Assembly (NCBI GenBank): GCA_007121655.1
Contig: SKKD01000087.1
Span: 1 to 37,034 of the forward strand
DNA from: Desulfonatronovibrio sp.
GTDB lineage: Bacteria > Desulfobacterota > Desulfovibrionia > Desulfovibrionales > Desulfonatronovibrionaceae
Length of the DNA stretch: 37,034 nucleotides
Direction of reading: 5' to 3'
The position numbers and the translations under genes are program-made. Below, piece after piece: positions 16,743 through 24,993 of this stretch (positions within the stretch are counted from its first letter, which is position 1; each line of letters starts with the position of its first letter). The notes below the pieces were generated by a model. That model was not told the origin of the DNA. It saw nothing but the letters and a program-made list of their open reading frames with translations, and made no database searches.

Positions 16743-19700
16743 CTACCTCTCCTTGTCTCCTGTCATCCGGGACAAGTCGGTCCAAAACTCCTGTCCGGGG
16801 GTAATCCCGAAATTTGGACCGAGTTGCAGCCTGCACTGTACGTCATTATCCAGAACAAGATTCATATGGATCGGAACCTTGCCGGGATACTTCTGGATGA
16901 TTGTCTTCAATAATTCAAACATCTCATCCCTGGTGTCCTGACTGTTTATGGACATATTAATCTTTACGGGTTCACAGCCAACGGAAATGACATCTTCCAG
17001 CCTGCTTATCTCCACGGCCGTTAGCTTGACCTTTCTGGATGATTCTTCATCTCCGTTATTATCAGACTGCAACCCTCCCTGATAACCGCTTATTTTGGCC
17101 CTGATCACCAGGGGTTCATCACTGTCGACGAGGTTTTTGTATTTAGTATAAATATCCCCGAAAAGAGTAATTTCGGCTGATCCTGTCATGTCTTCAATCT
17201 GGCAAAAAGCCATTTTTTCGCCTTTTTTATTCATGATCTCTTTTTTACCCACTACAACAACAGGCAGTTCAGCCTCAGCATGAACACCAAGACATCGGCA
17301 TTCCTGAATATTTTTAAGATTAAGTCTTTTGATATCCTGCTGAAAAGGAAACAGCGGGTGTCCGCTTAAATAAAATCCCAGAGCTTCTTTTTCCTTTTTG
17401 AGTTTTTCATCCTCCAGGAATTCGGACAGATCATTTTCAGGGCAATTTATGCCCAGACCGAGAACAACGCTGGTTTTTCCTGGAGATACCAGACTCAGCA
17501 GGCTTGGCTGGCCGTGATTTTTTTGTTTTGCGCTGCGCTGCGATCGGGCCGCAATCATGTCCATTCCTTCAAGAAGTCCTTTTCTCGTGCAGCCAAAGCA
17601 GTCCATCCCGCCACTCTTGATGAGCATCTCTATCACCCTTCTGGTCACTTTACGCGAGTTTATCCGTTCGCAAAAATCAAGAAGACTTTTAAAGGGACCG
17701 TTTTTCATCCGTTCTTTAATAATGCATTCAATGGCTCCCTTGCCCACGTTTTTGATCACACTGAGCCCCAGGCGAATTTTATCTTCCTCCACGCTGAACT
17801 GGGAAAGGCTTGAATTAATACAAGGCGCCAGGACTTCGATTCCCAGGTCACGGCAGGCATTAACATGAGTAATCACCTTGTCGGTGTTGTTTACTTCGGA
17901 AGTAATAAGAGCCGCCATAAATTCATGGGGATAATGGGCCTTGAGATAAGCTGTCTGATAAGAGATAAGCGCATAGGCGGCGCTGTGGGATTTGTTGAAT
18001 CCGTATCCTGCAAATTTTTCCATGAGGTTGAAAATATGCCGGGCGACATCTTCAGGAATATTGTTTTGTTTTGCTCCCTGCAAAAACTTGGTTCTTTGCT
18101 GGGCCATTACTGCTGGTTGCTTTTTACCCATGGCCCGCCGAAGCATATCTCCATCGCCCAGGGAATATCCTGCCAGAACCTGGGCAATTTTCATGACCTG
18201 CTCCTGGTAGAGGATAACCCCGTATGTCTCGTTGAGAATAGGCTCAAGTTCAGGATGGATGTATTCCACCTGAATCCTGCCGTGTTTGCAGTTGATAAAA
18301 TCATTGACCATGCCGCTTTCCAGAGGACCAGGACGGTAAAGTGCCAGAAGCGCAATGATCTCCTCAAAGCAATTGGGTTTGAGGTCGGTAAGAACGCCGC
18401 GCATGCCTGAGCTTTCAAGCTGGAATACTCCATCCGTCAGTCCCTGCCCCAGAAGTTCGAAGGTTTTGGAATCGTCCAGAGGCAGCCTGGTCATGTCGGG
18501 AGCAGGTTGTCCGCCTGACTTGATCAGCTTTAAAGCATCGTTGATTACGGTCAGGGTTTTGAGACCCAGAAAATCAAACTTGATCAGGCCGACATCCTCA
18601 ACTCTTTTCATGTCATACTGAGTGACAATTTCACCCTTTTTCCCTTTGTACAGGGGAAGATATTCCTGCATGGCCCCATCTGAAATCACTATTCCGGCTG
18701 CATGAGTGGAGGCGTGTCTCACCATTCCTTCCAGACGTCTGCAGACATCCACCAGTTTGGCCATGTCCTTATCGTCATTAATTATCCTGTGCAGTTCGGG
18801 TTCCTTTTCAAGGGCCTTGTCAATGGTCACCCCCAGTTCCTCCGGAATCAACTTGGCAACCTTGTCCACCCTGGCCAGGCTTATGCCCATGGCCCGGCCC
18901 ACATCCCTTATTACCGCTCTGGCCTTCATCCTTCCGAAGGTGGTTATCTGGGCCACGCTGTCATGACCATACTTATCTGAAACATAATGGATAACCTCTT
19001 CCCGGCGATCATAACAGAAATCCACATCAATATCCGGCATGCTGGCCCGTTCCACATTGAGAAATCTCTCAAAAAGAAGGCTGTACTTTATGGGATCAAG
19101 ATCGGTTATGCCCAGGGCGTACGCAGCCAGGCTTCCGGCTGCCGATCCTCTGCCAGGGCCTACCGGGATATTTCTGGCCTTGGCCCAATTGATAAAATCC
19201 TGAACGATAAGAAAGTAACCCGGGTAGCCCTTGCCGCAGATAATGGCTGTTTCTTCCTCAAGTCTTTTGTCATACTCTTTCCGGTCCACCTGGTAGGGCA
19301 TGCTCTTTAATCTTTGTTCAAGTCCCTCCCTGGCCAGGCTGTTGAACTCGCCATCCAGTGTATCTTCCCTGGATGGTATGTATTTCGGGAAGTGATGCCT
19401 GCCCACTTCCAGCTCAAGATTGCATTTTTGAACAATATCGTGAACACTTTCAAGGGCCATGGGACAATGGGAAAACTCCTTTTCCATTTCTTCCGGCGAT
19501 TTGAAATATAGTTCATCGGTGTTAAAACGCATCCTTGCTACGTCATTGATTCTGGAGTTGGTCTGAATGCAAAGCAGGGTGTCATGAGCCTCCACGTCGT
19601 CGGCGCTCAGGTAATGACAATCATTGGTGGCTACCAGGGGCAGGCCTGTTTTTCCAGACAATTCAATGAGCTTCTCATTGACTTCCTCCTGTTCCCTGAT

Positions 19701-20225
19701 GCCGTTGGCTTCAAGTTCCAGGTAAAACCTGCCCGGGAAGATCTCTGCGTACTGCCCGGCGCATTCGCGGGCCTTTTCAAATCCTTTCCCGCGCATAACG
19801 TGCTGCACCTCGCCCTGAAGGCAGGCAGACAGCGCGATAAGACCCTCACTGTGATTTCTCAGGATTTGTTTATCCACTCTGGGCTTGTAATAAAAACCTT
19901 CCAGCCAGCCCGTGGTTACTATTTTGATCAGGTTTTGATATCCTGCATTGTTCATGGCCAGCAGAACCAGGTGATATCTGAGTTTTTCGTTGTCTGTAAG
20001 TTCTTTATGGGCCACATAGACCTCGCAGCCGATAATGGGTTTTATTCCGTATTTCCTGGCTGTCAGGTAAAAGGTCATGGCTCCGAAAAGATTCCCGTGA
20101 TCAGTGATGGCTGCTGCAGGCATGCCCAGATCGACCGCTCTGGAGCAGAGGTCATTGATCCGTATGGCTCCGTCCAGAAGACTGTATTCGGTATGGCAGT
20201 GAAGGTGGGTAAAGTTAGACATCAA
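16743..20225 (-). CDS. dnaE: DNA polymerase III alpha subunit DnaE
   Basis: Replicative DNA polymerase catalytic subunit (C-family). 1160 residues, uninterrupted, typical of DnaE1. The N-terminal PHP domain starts HLHCHTEYSLLDG (H9, H11) with DHG at 42-44. The polymerase core has GPGRGSAAGSLAAYALG (356-372) and PDIDVDF (397-403) carrying the catalytic aspartates. The tail holds a helix-hairpin-helix region and an OB-fold (about 980-1060: VVVVGKKEIMNKKGEKMAFC). No intein is visible. The start may be the second Met (MSNFTH). The gene overlaps the acyl-CoA synthetase gene by 4 bases. Confidence 0.97.
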   Translation of the reverse strand: MMSNFTHLHCHTEYSLLDGAIRINDLCSRAVDLGMPAAAITDHGNLFGAMTFYLTARKYGIKPIIGCEVYVAHKELTDNEKLRYHLVLLAMNNAGYQNLIKIVTTGWLEGFYYKPRVDKQILRNHSEGLIALSACLQGEVQHVMRGKGFEKARECAGQYAEIFPGRFYLELEANGIREQEEVNEKLIELSGKTGLPLVATNDCHYLSADDVEAHDTLLCIQTNSRINDVARMRFNTDELYFKSPEEMEKEFSHCPMALESVHDIVQKCNLELEVGRHHFPKYIPSREDTLDGEFNSLAREGLEQRLKSMPYQVDRKEYDKRLEEETAIICGKGYPGYFLIVQDFINWAKARNIPVGPGRGSAAGSLAAYALGITDLDPIKYSLLFERFLNVERASMPDIDVDFCYDRREEVIHYVSDKYGHDSVAQITTFGRMKARAVIRDVGRAMGISLARVDKVAKLIPEELGVTIDKALEKEPELHRIINDDKDMAKLVDVCRRLEGMVRHASTHAAGIVISDGAMQEYLPLYKGKKGEIVTQYDMKRVEDVGLIKFDFLGLKTLTVINDALKLIKSGGQPAPDMTRLPLDDSKTFELLGQGLTDGVFQLESSGMRGVLTDLKPNCFEEIIALLALYRPGPLESGMVNDFINCKHGRIQVEYIHPELEPILNETYGVILYQEQVMKIAQVLAGYSLGDGDMLRRAMGKKQPAVMAQQRTKFLQGAKQNNIPEDVARHIFNLMEKFAGYGFNKSHSAAYALISYQTAYLKAHYPHEFMAALITSEVNNTDKVITHVNACRDLGIEVLAPCINSSLSQFSVEEDKIRLGLSVIKNVGKGAIECIIKERMKNGPFKSLLDFCERINSRKVTRRVIEMLIKSGGMDCFGCTRKGLLEGMDMIAARSQRSAKQKNHGQPSLLSLVSPGKTSVVLGLGINCPENDLSEFLEDEKLKKEKEALGFYLSGHPLFPFQQDIKRLNLKNIQECRCLGVHAEAELPVVVVGKKEIMNKKGEKMAFCQIEDMTGSAEITLFGDIYTKYKNLVDSDEPLVIRAKISGYQGGLQSDNNGDEESSRKVKLTAVEISRLEDVISVGCEPVKINMSINSQDTRDEMFELLKTIIQKYPGKVPIHMNLVLDNDVQCRLQLGPNFGITPGQEFWTDLSRMTGDKER

Positions 20226-21931
20226 ATTTCCTCAATATATAAATATCGTTTGATTTTCTGGGTGGGGGTCTTTTCAAAAGGTTCCGTCTGTTCAATAATT
20301 TTGTTTAGTCTGGAAAAGTCAGAAACCTTTAAATTAACATTTGTTTTAAGTTCTTCCAGGATTTTTTTGACCCTGGAGAGGGCCTCTGATTCGGAAATGC
20401 TGTTCAGTCCAAAATCCTGTTCAAGCTGTTCATAATTTAGATGAACTCTGGCCACCAGTTTTCCGTACACTGAATAGACAAGGGATTCCAGGACATAATC
20501 AAATTGATTGATTATCGCTTCCACTTCTTCAGGATAAATATTCTCTCCGCTTGGCCCCACAATTACATTTTTGAGCCTGCCCTTGATGTAAAGGTAATTG
20601 TCCTTGTCCAGCCTGCCCAGGTCTCCGGTAGACAGCCAGCCATCTTCTGTAAGTACCTGCCGGGTGATTTCAGTCGCCTTGTAGTAACCCTGCATTACAT
20701 TGGGTCCTTTAACCAATATCTCGCCTATCCCGGTTTCCGGGTCCGGATTGTCGATTTTCAGTTCAAGACCTTCAAGAGGTGGGCCTGTAGAGGTGAACCT
20801 GGTTTCGGAAGGTTTCGCTCCAGCTACCAGAGGAGCTGTCTCTGTAAGGCCGTATCCTACAGAATAAGGAACACCGGCATCCCTCAAGAACTTTTCCGCT
20901 TCAGGAGAAAGGGCTGCTCCTCCAATACAGATTGCCTTGATCTCTCCTCCGAAAGAGGTCATGAGTTTTTTGCCGGCCAGCTTATGCAGCTTTCTGCGAA
21001 CCGGGGAAAAACCGTACAATCCGCGCATGAGGCGGTTTTTGTTAAGCTGGGGCAGAATTTTGTTCTTGAATATTTTTTCAATTACCAGAGGAACCATAAG
21101 CATGATCGTGGGTTTAACCTTGCCCATTGCAGGCAGGAGTATCCTGGGAGTAGGGGCTTCGCGCAGGTAGGTGACCGAAGCGCCAACCAGAAGCGGAACA
21201 ATCAGGCCCAGGGAGCATTCGTAGGTGTGAGCCAGGGGCAGAATGGATAAGAACCTGTCTTTTGATTCGGCGTCTACCAGCCTGCCGGCCATTTCCGCGT
21301 CATACACCAGGCTCCCGTGAGCCAGCATCACTCCTTTGGAGTGCCCTGTGGTGCCGGAAGTATAGACAATCAGCGCCGGATCATCAGGGTTGACCGGGTT
21401 TAAAAGATCCCTGCCCGCAAATTTGTATGCTGACTGCTTTAGTCTGTCCAATCCTTTTAACCCTGAATTCAGGGCGCTTTTTATTCTTTTTCTGCCGGCG
21501 AACCGGTTGTTGTCTCCGCCGTCTGCCTCAGTAAAATCATCTATAAAGATTATCCCCAGGTCCTGGAAATCAGTCTCCCCGATTTTAGGAAAAAGAGTTT
21601 TGGAAACAAAGACCAGTTTGGCTTCGGAATGCCTGATTATATGAACCACCGCACTTGAATGAAACTGGGTAAGAATGGGTACGGCCACCGCGCCTATAGA
21701 AGTGACGGCCATCAGGGCTACCGCCCAGTGAGGACAATTTTCGCTCAAAATGGCGATTTTATCGCCCTTTTTGATGCCTGCCTCCTCAAGTATGGCGCTA
21801 AGACTAATTACCTTGTCGTTCAGTTGGGAATAAGTAAGGGGTTGTTCATCAACGTAGCCCAGGGCCGGCCTGGAAGGAAATTTTTCAACGCTTCTGTAAA
21901 AAATTTCAGGGATTGTCTGATAAGTGCTCAA
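20222..21931 (-). CDS. Long-chain acyl-CoA synthetase / AMP-dependent ligase
   Basis: ANL-superfamily enzyme that adenylates a carboxylic acid, most likely a long-chain fatty acid, and transfers it to CoA. 569 residues. The AMP-binding signature is YTSGTTGHSKGVMLAHG (190-206). GYGLTETAPLV and GWLSTGDLG follow, then the hinge region DNYLYIKGRLKNVIV and a GENIYPEE motif, the form found in FadD/Faa-like synthetases. Translation starts at TTG (21931), supported by GGGAG 7 bases upstream and no nearby ATG. It is coupled to dnaE by a 4-base overlap. Exact chain-length preference cannot be read from sequence. Confidence 0.9.
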   Translation of the reverse strand: MSTYQTIPEIFYRSVEKFPSRPALGYVDEQPLTYSQLNDKVISLSAILEEAGIKKGDKIAILSENCPHWAVALMAVTSIGAVAVPILTQFHSSAVVHIIRHSEAKLVFVSKTLFPKIGETDFQDLGIIFIDDFTEADGGDNNRFAGRKRIKSALNSGLKGLDRLKQSAYKFAGRDLLNPVNPDDPALIVYTSGTTGHSKGVMLAHGSLVYDAEMAGRLVDAESKDRFLSILPLAHTYECSLGLIVPLLVGASVTYLREAPTPRILLPAMGKVKPTIMLMVPLVIEKIFKNKILPQLNKNRLMRGLYGFSPVRRKLHKLAGKKLMTSFGGEIKAICIGGAALSPEAEKFLRDAGVPYSVGYGLTETAPLVAGAKPSETRFTSTGPPLEGLELKIDNPDPETGIGEILVKGPNVMQGYYKATEITRQVLTEDGWLSTGDLGRLDKDNYLYIKGRLKNVIVGPSGENIYPEEVEAIINQFDYVLESLVYSVYGKLVARVHLNYEQLEQDFGLNSISESEALSRVKKILEELKTNVNLKVSDFSRLNKIIEQTEPFEKTPTQKIKRYLYIEEI

Positions 21932-22035
21932 AGTAAGGCTCCCGGAGGTTAGGGTCAGGAAAGTAAACAGCGACTCATTTTTTTATGCACAAACTACTCT
22001 GAGCATAATTTTTCCTCAAGCCAAACCTGAAGGAC

Positions 22036-22061
22036 AAAAAAAATCATACCGTTAATACGAT
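22036..22061 (-). terminator. Probable intrinsic terminator after the LUD-domain gene
   Basis: On the minus strand, 25 bases beyond the LUD gene stop, ATCGTA (22061-22056) pairs with TATGAT (22048-22043), with one G-U pair and a 7-base loop. An 8-base T-run follows (22043-22036). The stem is short, so strength is uncertain. Confidence 0.5.
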
Positions 22062-22085
22062 ATTCCCCGGGTCCTGTTACAGACA

Positions 22086-22739
22086 TTACAGTCCAAGGTC
22101 CTGGTTGATCAACCCTACGATAATCCTTCCCCTGGGAAAAGATTTTTCGGTAATTGTCCAGACGTTACATATCCGGTCGGGACTTTCACAATCATGACAA
22201 CAGGCGGTCTTGACGCAGGGAGTCTTTTTGTTCAGGCGCATGGCATTGGCCGGGGCGGAAATACTCTTGATCCGATCCATGGCTTCGTCTACATCACCCA
22301 CGATCTTGTTCCGACCGCAAAGAACCAGAACGTTCCTGGGACCAAAAGCAATGGCTCCCACCCGGTTGCCGATCATGTCCAGATTAACCAGGAAACCCTG
22401 CCCGGTTATAGCGTTTGTGCCGGTAATGAACAGATCGGTCAGCAGGGCTTTGCGTCTGATTTCCAGAGCCATCTCAGGCCCTTTGCTTTTATCAAAGGTA
22501 TCCAGGACTTCCATGTCCTGACTTTCCTTAAGGATATCATAAAGACCGGTATCCTTGAATGTGGCCGAACCACCCCAGGATATGGAAGATGGTCTGATCC
22601 TGGGGATTAAGTCTTTAAGGACCTTATCCCTGGCCTCCTGTAGATCCTTTGCCAGAAAACATTCAAAATTGTTTTCCTCAAGATTTTTCCTGATCAGATC
22701 AAGCCTTATCCACCAGAATTTATCAATTTCATTGCTCAT
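22086..22739 (-). CDS. LUD-domain (LutC/YkgG, DUF162) protein with C-terminal cysteine cluster
   Basis: Member of the LUD family, which includes LutC of the lactate-oxidation LutABC complex and many stand-alone proteins of unknown role. 217 residues from ATG at 22739, chosen because GGAGGTGA lies just before it; an in-frame ATG inside that site is unlikely. Visible LUD features are SSISWGGSAT (51-60), LFITGTNAITGQGFLVNLD (103-121) and RNVLVLCGRNKIV. The tail has Cys175, 180, 181, 184 and 191, suggesting a metal or Fe-S site. No LutA or LutB partner is in the window. It appears to be a single-gene unit with its own terminator. Confidence 0.8.
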   Translation of the reverse strand: MSNEIDKFWWIRLDLIRKNLEENNFECFLAKDLQEARDKVLKDLIPRIRPSSISWGGSATFKDTGLYDILKESQDMEVLDTFDKSKGPEMALEIRRKALLTDLFITGTNAITGQGFLVNLDMIGNRVGAIAFGPRNVLVLCGRNKIVGDVDEAMDRIKSISAPANAMRLNKKTPCVKTACCHDCESPDRICNVWTITEKSFPRGRIIVGLINQDLGL

Positions 22740-22820
22740 GTTCACCTCCATAAATAATAAAACCAGGTACCACAATCCGGGCTAAAAATCATCCCTTGCC
22801 CCAGGTTTTGGCGGCATTTG

Positions 22821-22856
22821 ATATTTTATAAGTTATTTCATTATCTTATAAAATAT
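22821..22856. promoter_or_regulatory. 12-bp perfect inverted repeat, operator-like
   Basis: ATATTTTATAAG (22821-22832) and CTTATAAAATAT (22845-22856) are exact reverse complements with a 12-base spacer. The site lies in the 393-base divergent region between the LUD-domain gene and nagZ, about 80 bases upstream of the LUD start. Arm length and spacing suit a dimeric regulator, though the A/T composition makes chance more likely. Confidence 0.5.
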
Positions 22857-22883
22857 TTTAAGGTCCTTGAGTCACAAATTTTG

Positions 22884-22920
22884 TTGCGTCTGACATGTTT
22901 TTCCGTATAAATTACGGAAA
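22884..22920 (+). promoter_or_regulatory. Candidate nagZ promoter overlapped by an 8-bp inverted repeat
   Basis: TTTCCGTA (22900-22907) and TACGGAAA (22913-22920) are perfect inverted repeats around TAAAT. A -10-like TATAAA (22906-22911) lies within it, with a weak TTGCGT (22884-22889) 16 bases upstream. The repeat could be an operator over this promoter, or the dyad alone may be the signal. The rest of the region down to 23132 shows no gene I can support. Confidence 0.35.
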
Positions 22921-23132
22921 CCACCCTGGTAAAGCCGGTTTTTGGTGTGAAAAAATATAATCATTATTTCCAGCCTGCTAAATATTCACTTGCAGCCCGG
23001 ATCAGAAGACTTTATTGTTCAGGTATATTGTTGAAGATGCTTACAATGCTGCAATCCCGGATGTTATTGTCTTGAGCTTGAAAAGCGCCGGTTTAAATTC
23101 AGCACATAAACCCTTAACCGAAGAGTATAAGC

Positions 23133-24266
23133 ATGAAGAAATTATTTTTAACCGCTTTCCTGCTGGCTCTGGTGTTGCCTGCCCAGGTTTGCGCCAGGAC
23201 TCTTGAACAGATGATCGGACAAATGCTTATGGTGGGCTTCAGGGGATACATGGTGGATGAACAGAGTCGTGTGGCAAGGGATATTTTGGAGCATGGCATA
23301 GGGGGGGTAATTCTTTTTGATTATGATGTAGAAAAGAAGGCTTTTGAGCGTAACATCAAAAATCCTCAACAATTGACAAAGCTCATTGCTGATCTGCAGG
23401 AATTGTCTGGAGATGATATCCTGCTGGTTGCTATTGATCAGGAAGGGGGCAGAGTTTCAAGGTTGAAGAAGAACTATGGGTTCAGGGACTCGGTGTCTCA
23501 GGCATATCTTGGAGGGCTCAACGATCTTGAAATCACCCTTGATTACGCATTAAGGACGGCTCAGGACCTGTCTGAAATTGGAATCAACCTGAACCTGGCG
23601 CCTCTGGTGGATTTAAACACCAACCCGGATAATCCGGTCATTGGTCTACTGGACAGGAGCTTTTCCGGTGATCCCGAGGTGGCGGCCAGGCATGCCTGGG
23701 AGGTTGTCAATGCGCACCGCGTTTTTAATGTCCTGACTGCTGCAAAGCATTTTCCCGGTCATGGCAGTTCCCTGGAGGATTCCCATCTGGGTTTTGTAGA
23801 TGTGACCGATACCTGGAATGAAACAGAGCTTTTACCTTTTAAAAACCTGATAGCGGATCAGGGTTGTGATATGATCATGACTGCTCACATCTATAACCGA
23901 AATCTCGATCCGGACTGGCCGGCCACCATGTCTGAAAAAATTATTGGCGGAATTTTGCGCAGCGAGCTTGGTTTTGAAGGAGTCGTGATTTCCGACGATA
24001 TGCAGATGAAGGCCATCCGGGAGCATTATCCGCTGGAGCAGGCCCTGGAGATGACTATTCTGGCCGGAGTGGATATCATTATTTTTGCCAACAACATGAT
24101 CTATGAAGAGGATATTGTCTCCAGGAGCATAGCCATCATCAAAAATCTGGTGGAAGAGGGCAGGGTGTCTGAAGACAGGATCAGACAATCTTACCGGAGA
24201 ATATCCCACCTGAAAGCCGGGCTGAATCCTCTGGAACAGAGCAGCTGTTCATTTTGCCTGAAGTAG
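23133..24266 (+). CDS. nagZ: Glycoside hydrolase family 3, NagZ-like beta-N-acetylhexosaminidase, secreted
   Basis: Enzyme that removes beta-linked GlcNAc, in NagZ from peptidoglycan fragments. 377 residues. The N-terminus (KKLFLTAFLLALVLPAQVCA) is a clear signal peptide with cleavage expected near residue 21, so the enzyme should act outside the cytoplasm, unlike cytosolic E. coli NagZ. Motifs are IDQEGGRVSRL (101-111), KHFPGHG (205-211), the acid/base dyad D216-S-H218 and VISDDMQMKAI, with Asp288 as likely nucleophile. No lipobox is evident and the ribosome site is weak (GAAGAG). A strong terminator follows. Confidence 0.88.
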   Translation: MKKLFLTAFLLALVLPAQVCARTLEQMIGQMLMVGFRGYMVDEQSRVARDILEHGIGGVILFDYDVEKKAFERNIKNPQQLTKLIADLQELSGDDILLVAIDQEGGRVSRLKKNYGFRDSVSQAYLGGLNDLEITLDYALRTAQDLSEIGINLNLAPLVDLNTNPDNPVIGLLDRSFSGDPEVAARHAWEVVNAHRVFNVLTAAKHFPGHGSSLEDSHLGFVDVTDTWNETELLPFKNLIADQGCDMIMTAHIYNRNLDPDWPATMSEKIIGGILRSELGFEGVVISDDMQMKAIREHYPLEQALEMTILAGVDIIIFANNMIYEEDIVSRSIAIIKNLVEEGRVSEDRIRQSYRRISHLKAGLNPLEQSSCSFCLK

Positions 24267-24298
24267 ATTTCTGAAGCGTACAGGGATTAAACAACAAT

Positions 24299-24332
24299 AA
24301 AAAAGCCCGGGCCATTGCGGCCCGGGCTTTTT
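24299..24332. terminator. Strong bidirectional intrinsic terminator
   Basis: GCCCGGGCC (24305-24313), loop ATTGC, GGCCCGGGC (24319-24327): a perfect 9-bp G+C stem flanked by A-run and T-run, so it should end transcription of both nagZ (plus) and the convergent coiled-coil protein gene (minus). Confidence 0.93.
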
Positions 24333-24352
24333 AAACAATTTTATCGGTTATA

Positions 24353-24799
24353 TTATTCAGCAGTCAGCTCTTCCTGGACCTGATTCATCAGCTCCCGGGC
24401 CTGGTCAAGCTTTTCCTTCTGTTCTTCAGTTAAGCGTTCTCCAATATATCCGGCTTTCTGATTTATTTCCTCGAGCATTCCGCCAAGAACCATGCTTCTG
24501 ACCACTTCCGGCAGATTTTCCACCTCAGCTATGCGTGCATCCATCTCGGTCATCTTGGTGTCCAGATCCTGAACCATTTGTCTTGTTTCGGTGATCTGTC
24601 CGACTTCCTGGGACAGCTCATCCATGTTATTATTCACCGCGTAATAAAAGACAACCAGCAATAGGACGGCCATGACAGAGATAACTATCCCCACAAGTCC
24701 CATATCTTTTTTGACGCCGCCAACCTCATCATTTGAAAAAGCGGGGTTGGAGCCACTCATGCTATCTTCGCCAACCGGCTTAATTTTTTCCTGTGCCAT
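24353..24799 (-). CDS. Small membrane-anchored coiled-coil protein, unknown function
   Basis: 148 residues from ATG at 24799, supported by GGAGG 9 bases upstream; longer in-frame starts lack such a site. A polar cytoplasmic N-tail (1-32) is followed by one membrane segment (about 33-56, GIVISVMAVLLLVVFYYAV). Then comes a long helical stretch rich in E, Q, M and L (60-148) predicted to form a coiled coil, ending in EELTAE. I do not recognise the family. The topology suggests a periplasmic coiled coil anchored in the inner membrane. It is a single-gene unit: its own palindrome-bearing upstream region, and the shared terminator downstream. Confidence 0.75.
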   Translation of the reverse strand: MAQEKIKPVGEDSMSGSNPAFSNDEVGGVKKDMGLVGIVISVMAVLLLVVFYYAVNNNMDELSQEVGQITETRQMVQDLDTKMTEMDARIAEVENLPEVVRSMVLGGMLEEINQKAGYIGERLTEEQKEKLDQARELMNQVQEELTAE

Positions 24800-24885
24800 C
24801 AACCAGACCTCCTTTAGAATTTCACTCCATTTCGTTGAGTTTGAGAAAACAATAACTGAGCATATAATAAACAATAACAATTAAT

Positions 24886-24912
24886 GACTATAAACATTTA
24901 ATGTTTATAGTC
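24886..24912. promoter_or_regulatory. 27-base perfect palindrome, operator-like
   Basis: GACTATAAACATT (24886-24898) and AATGTTTATAGTC (24900-24912) are exact reverse complements around a single T. It lies 86 bases upstream of the coiled-coil gene start and 81 bases beyond the stop of the hydrogenase-protease gene. No T-run follows on the minus strand, which favours a regulator site over a terminator. It could still form an RNA hairpin. Confidence 0.6.
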
Positions 24913-24993
24913 AAATCCTGCTGATTGATAAATCAATACATGATTTGCGCTTGTATTGCAAGTTTAAAAAAGGGGCTCTCAGGATATTGAGTT

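Noticed and set aside
16743-20225. Intein or frameshift in dnaE
   Set aside because: The reading frame is continuous, length is normal and the catalytic motifs are uninterrupted.
19584-20435. Long plus-strand frame opposite dnaE and the synthetase end (about 283 codons)
   Set aside because: Antisense shadow; composition is not protein-like in a family sense and it crosses the end of two real genes.
20504-21250. Plus-strand frame opposite the acyl-CoA synthetase (about 248 codons)
   Set aside because: Antisense to a well-supported gene, no start signal, no motif.
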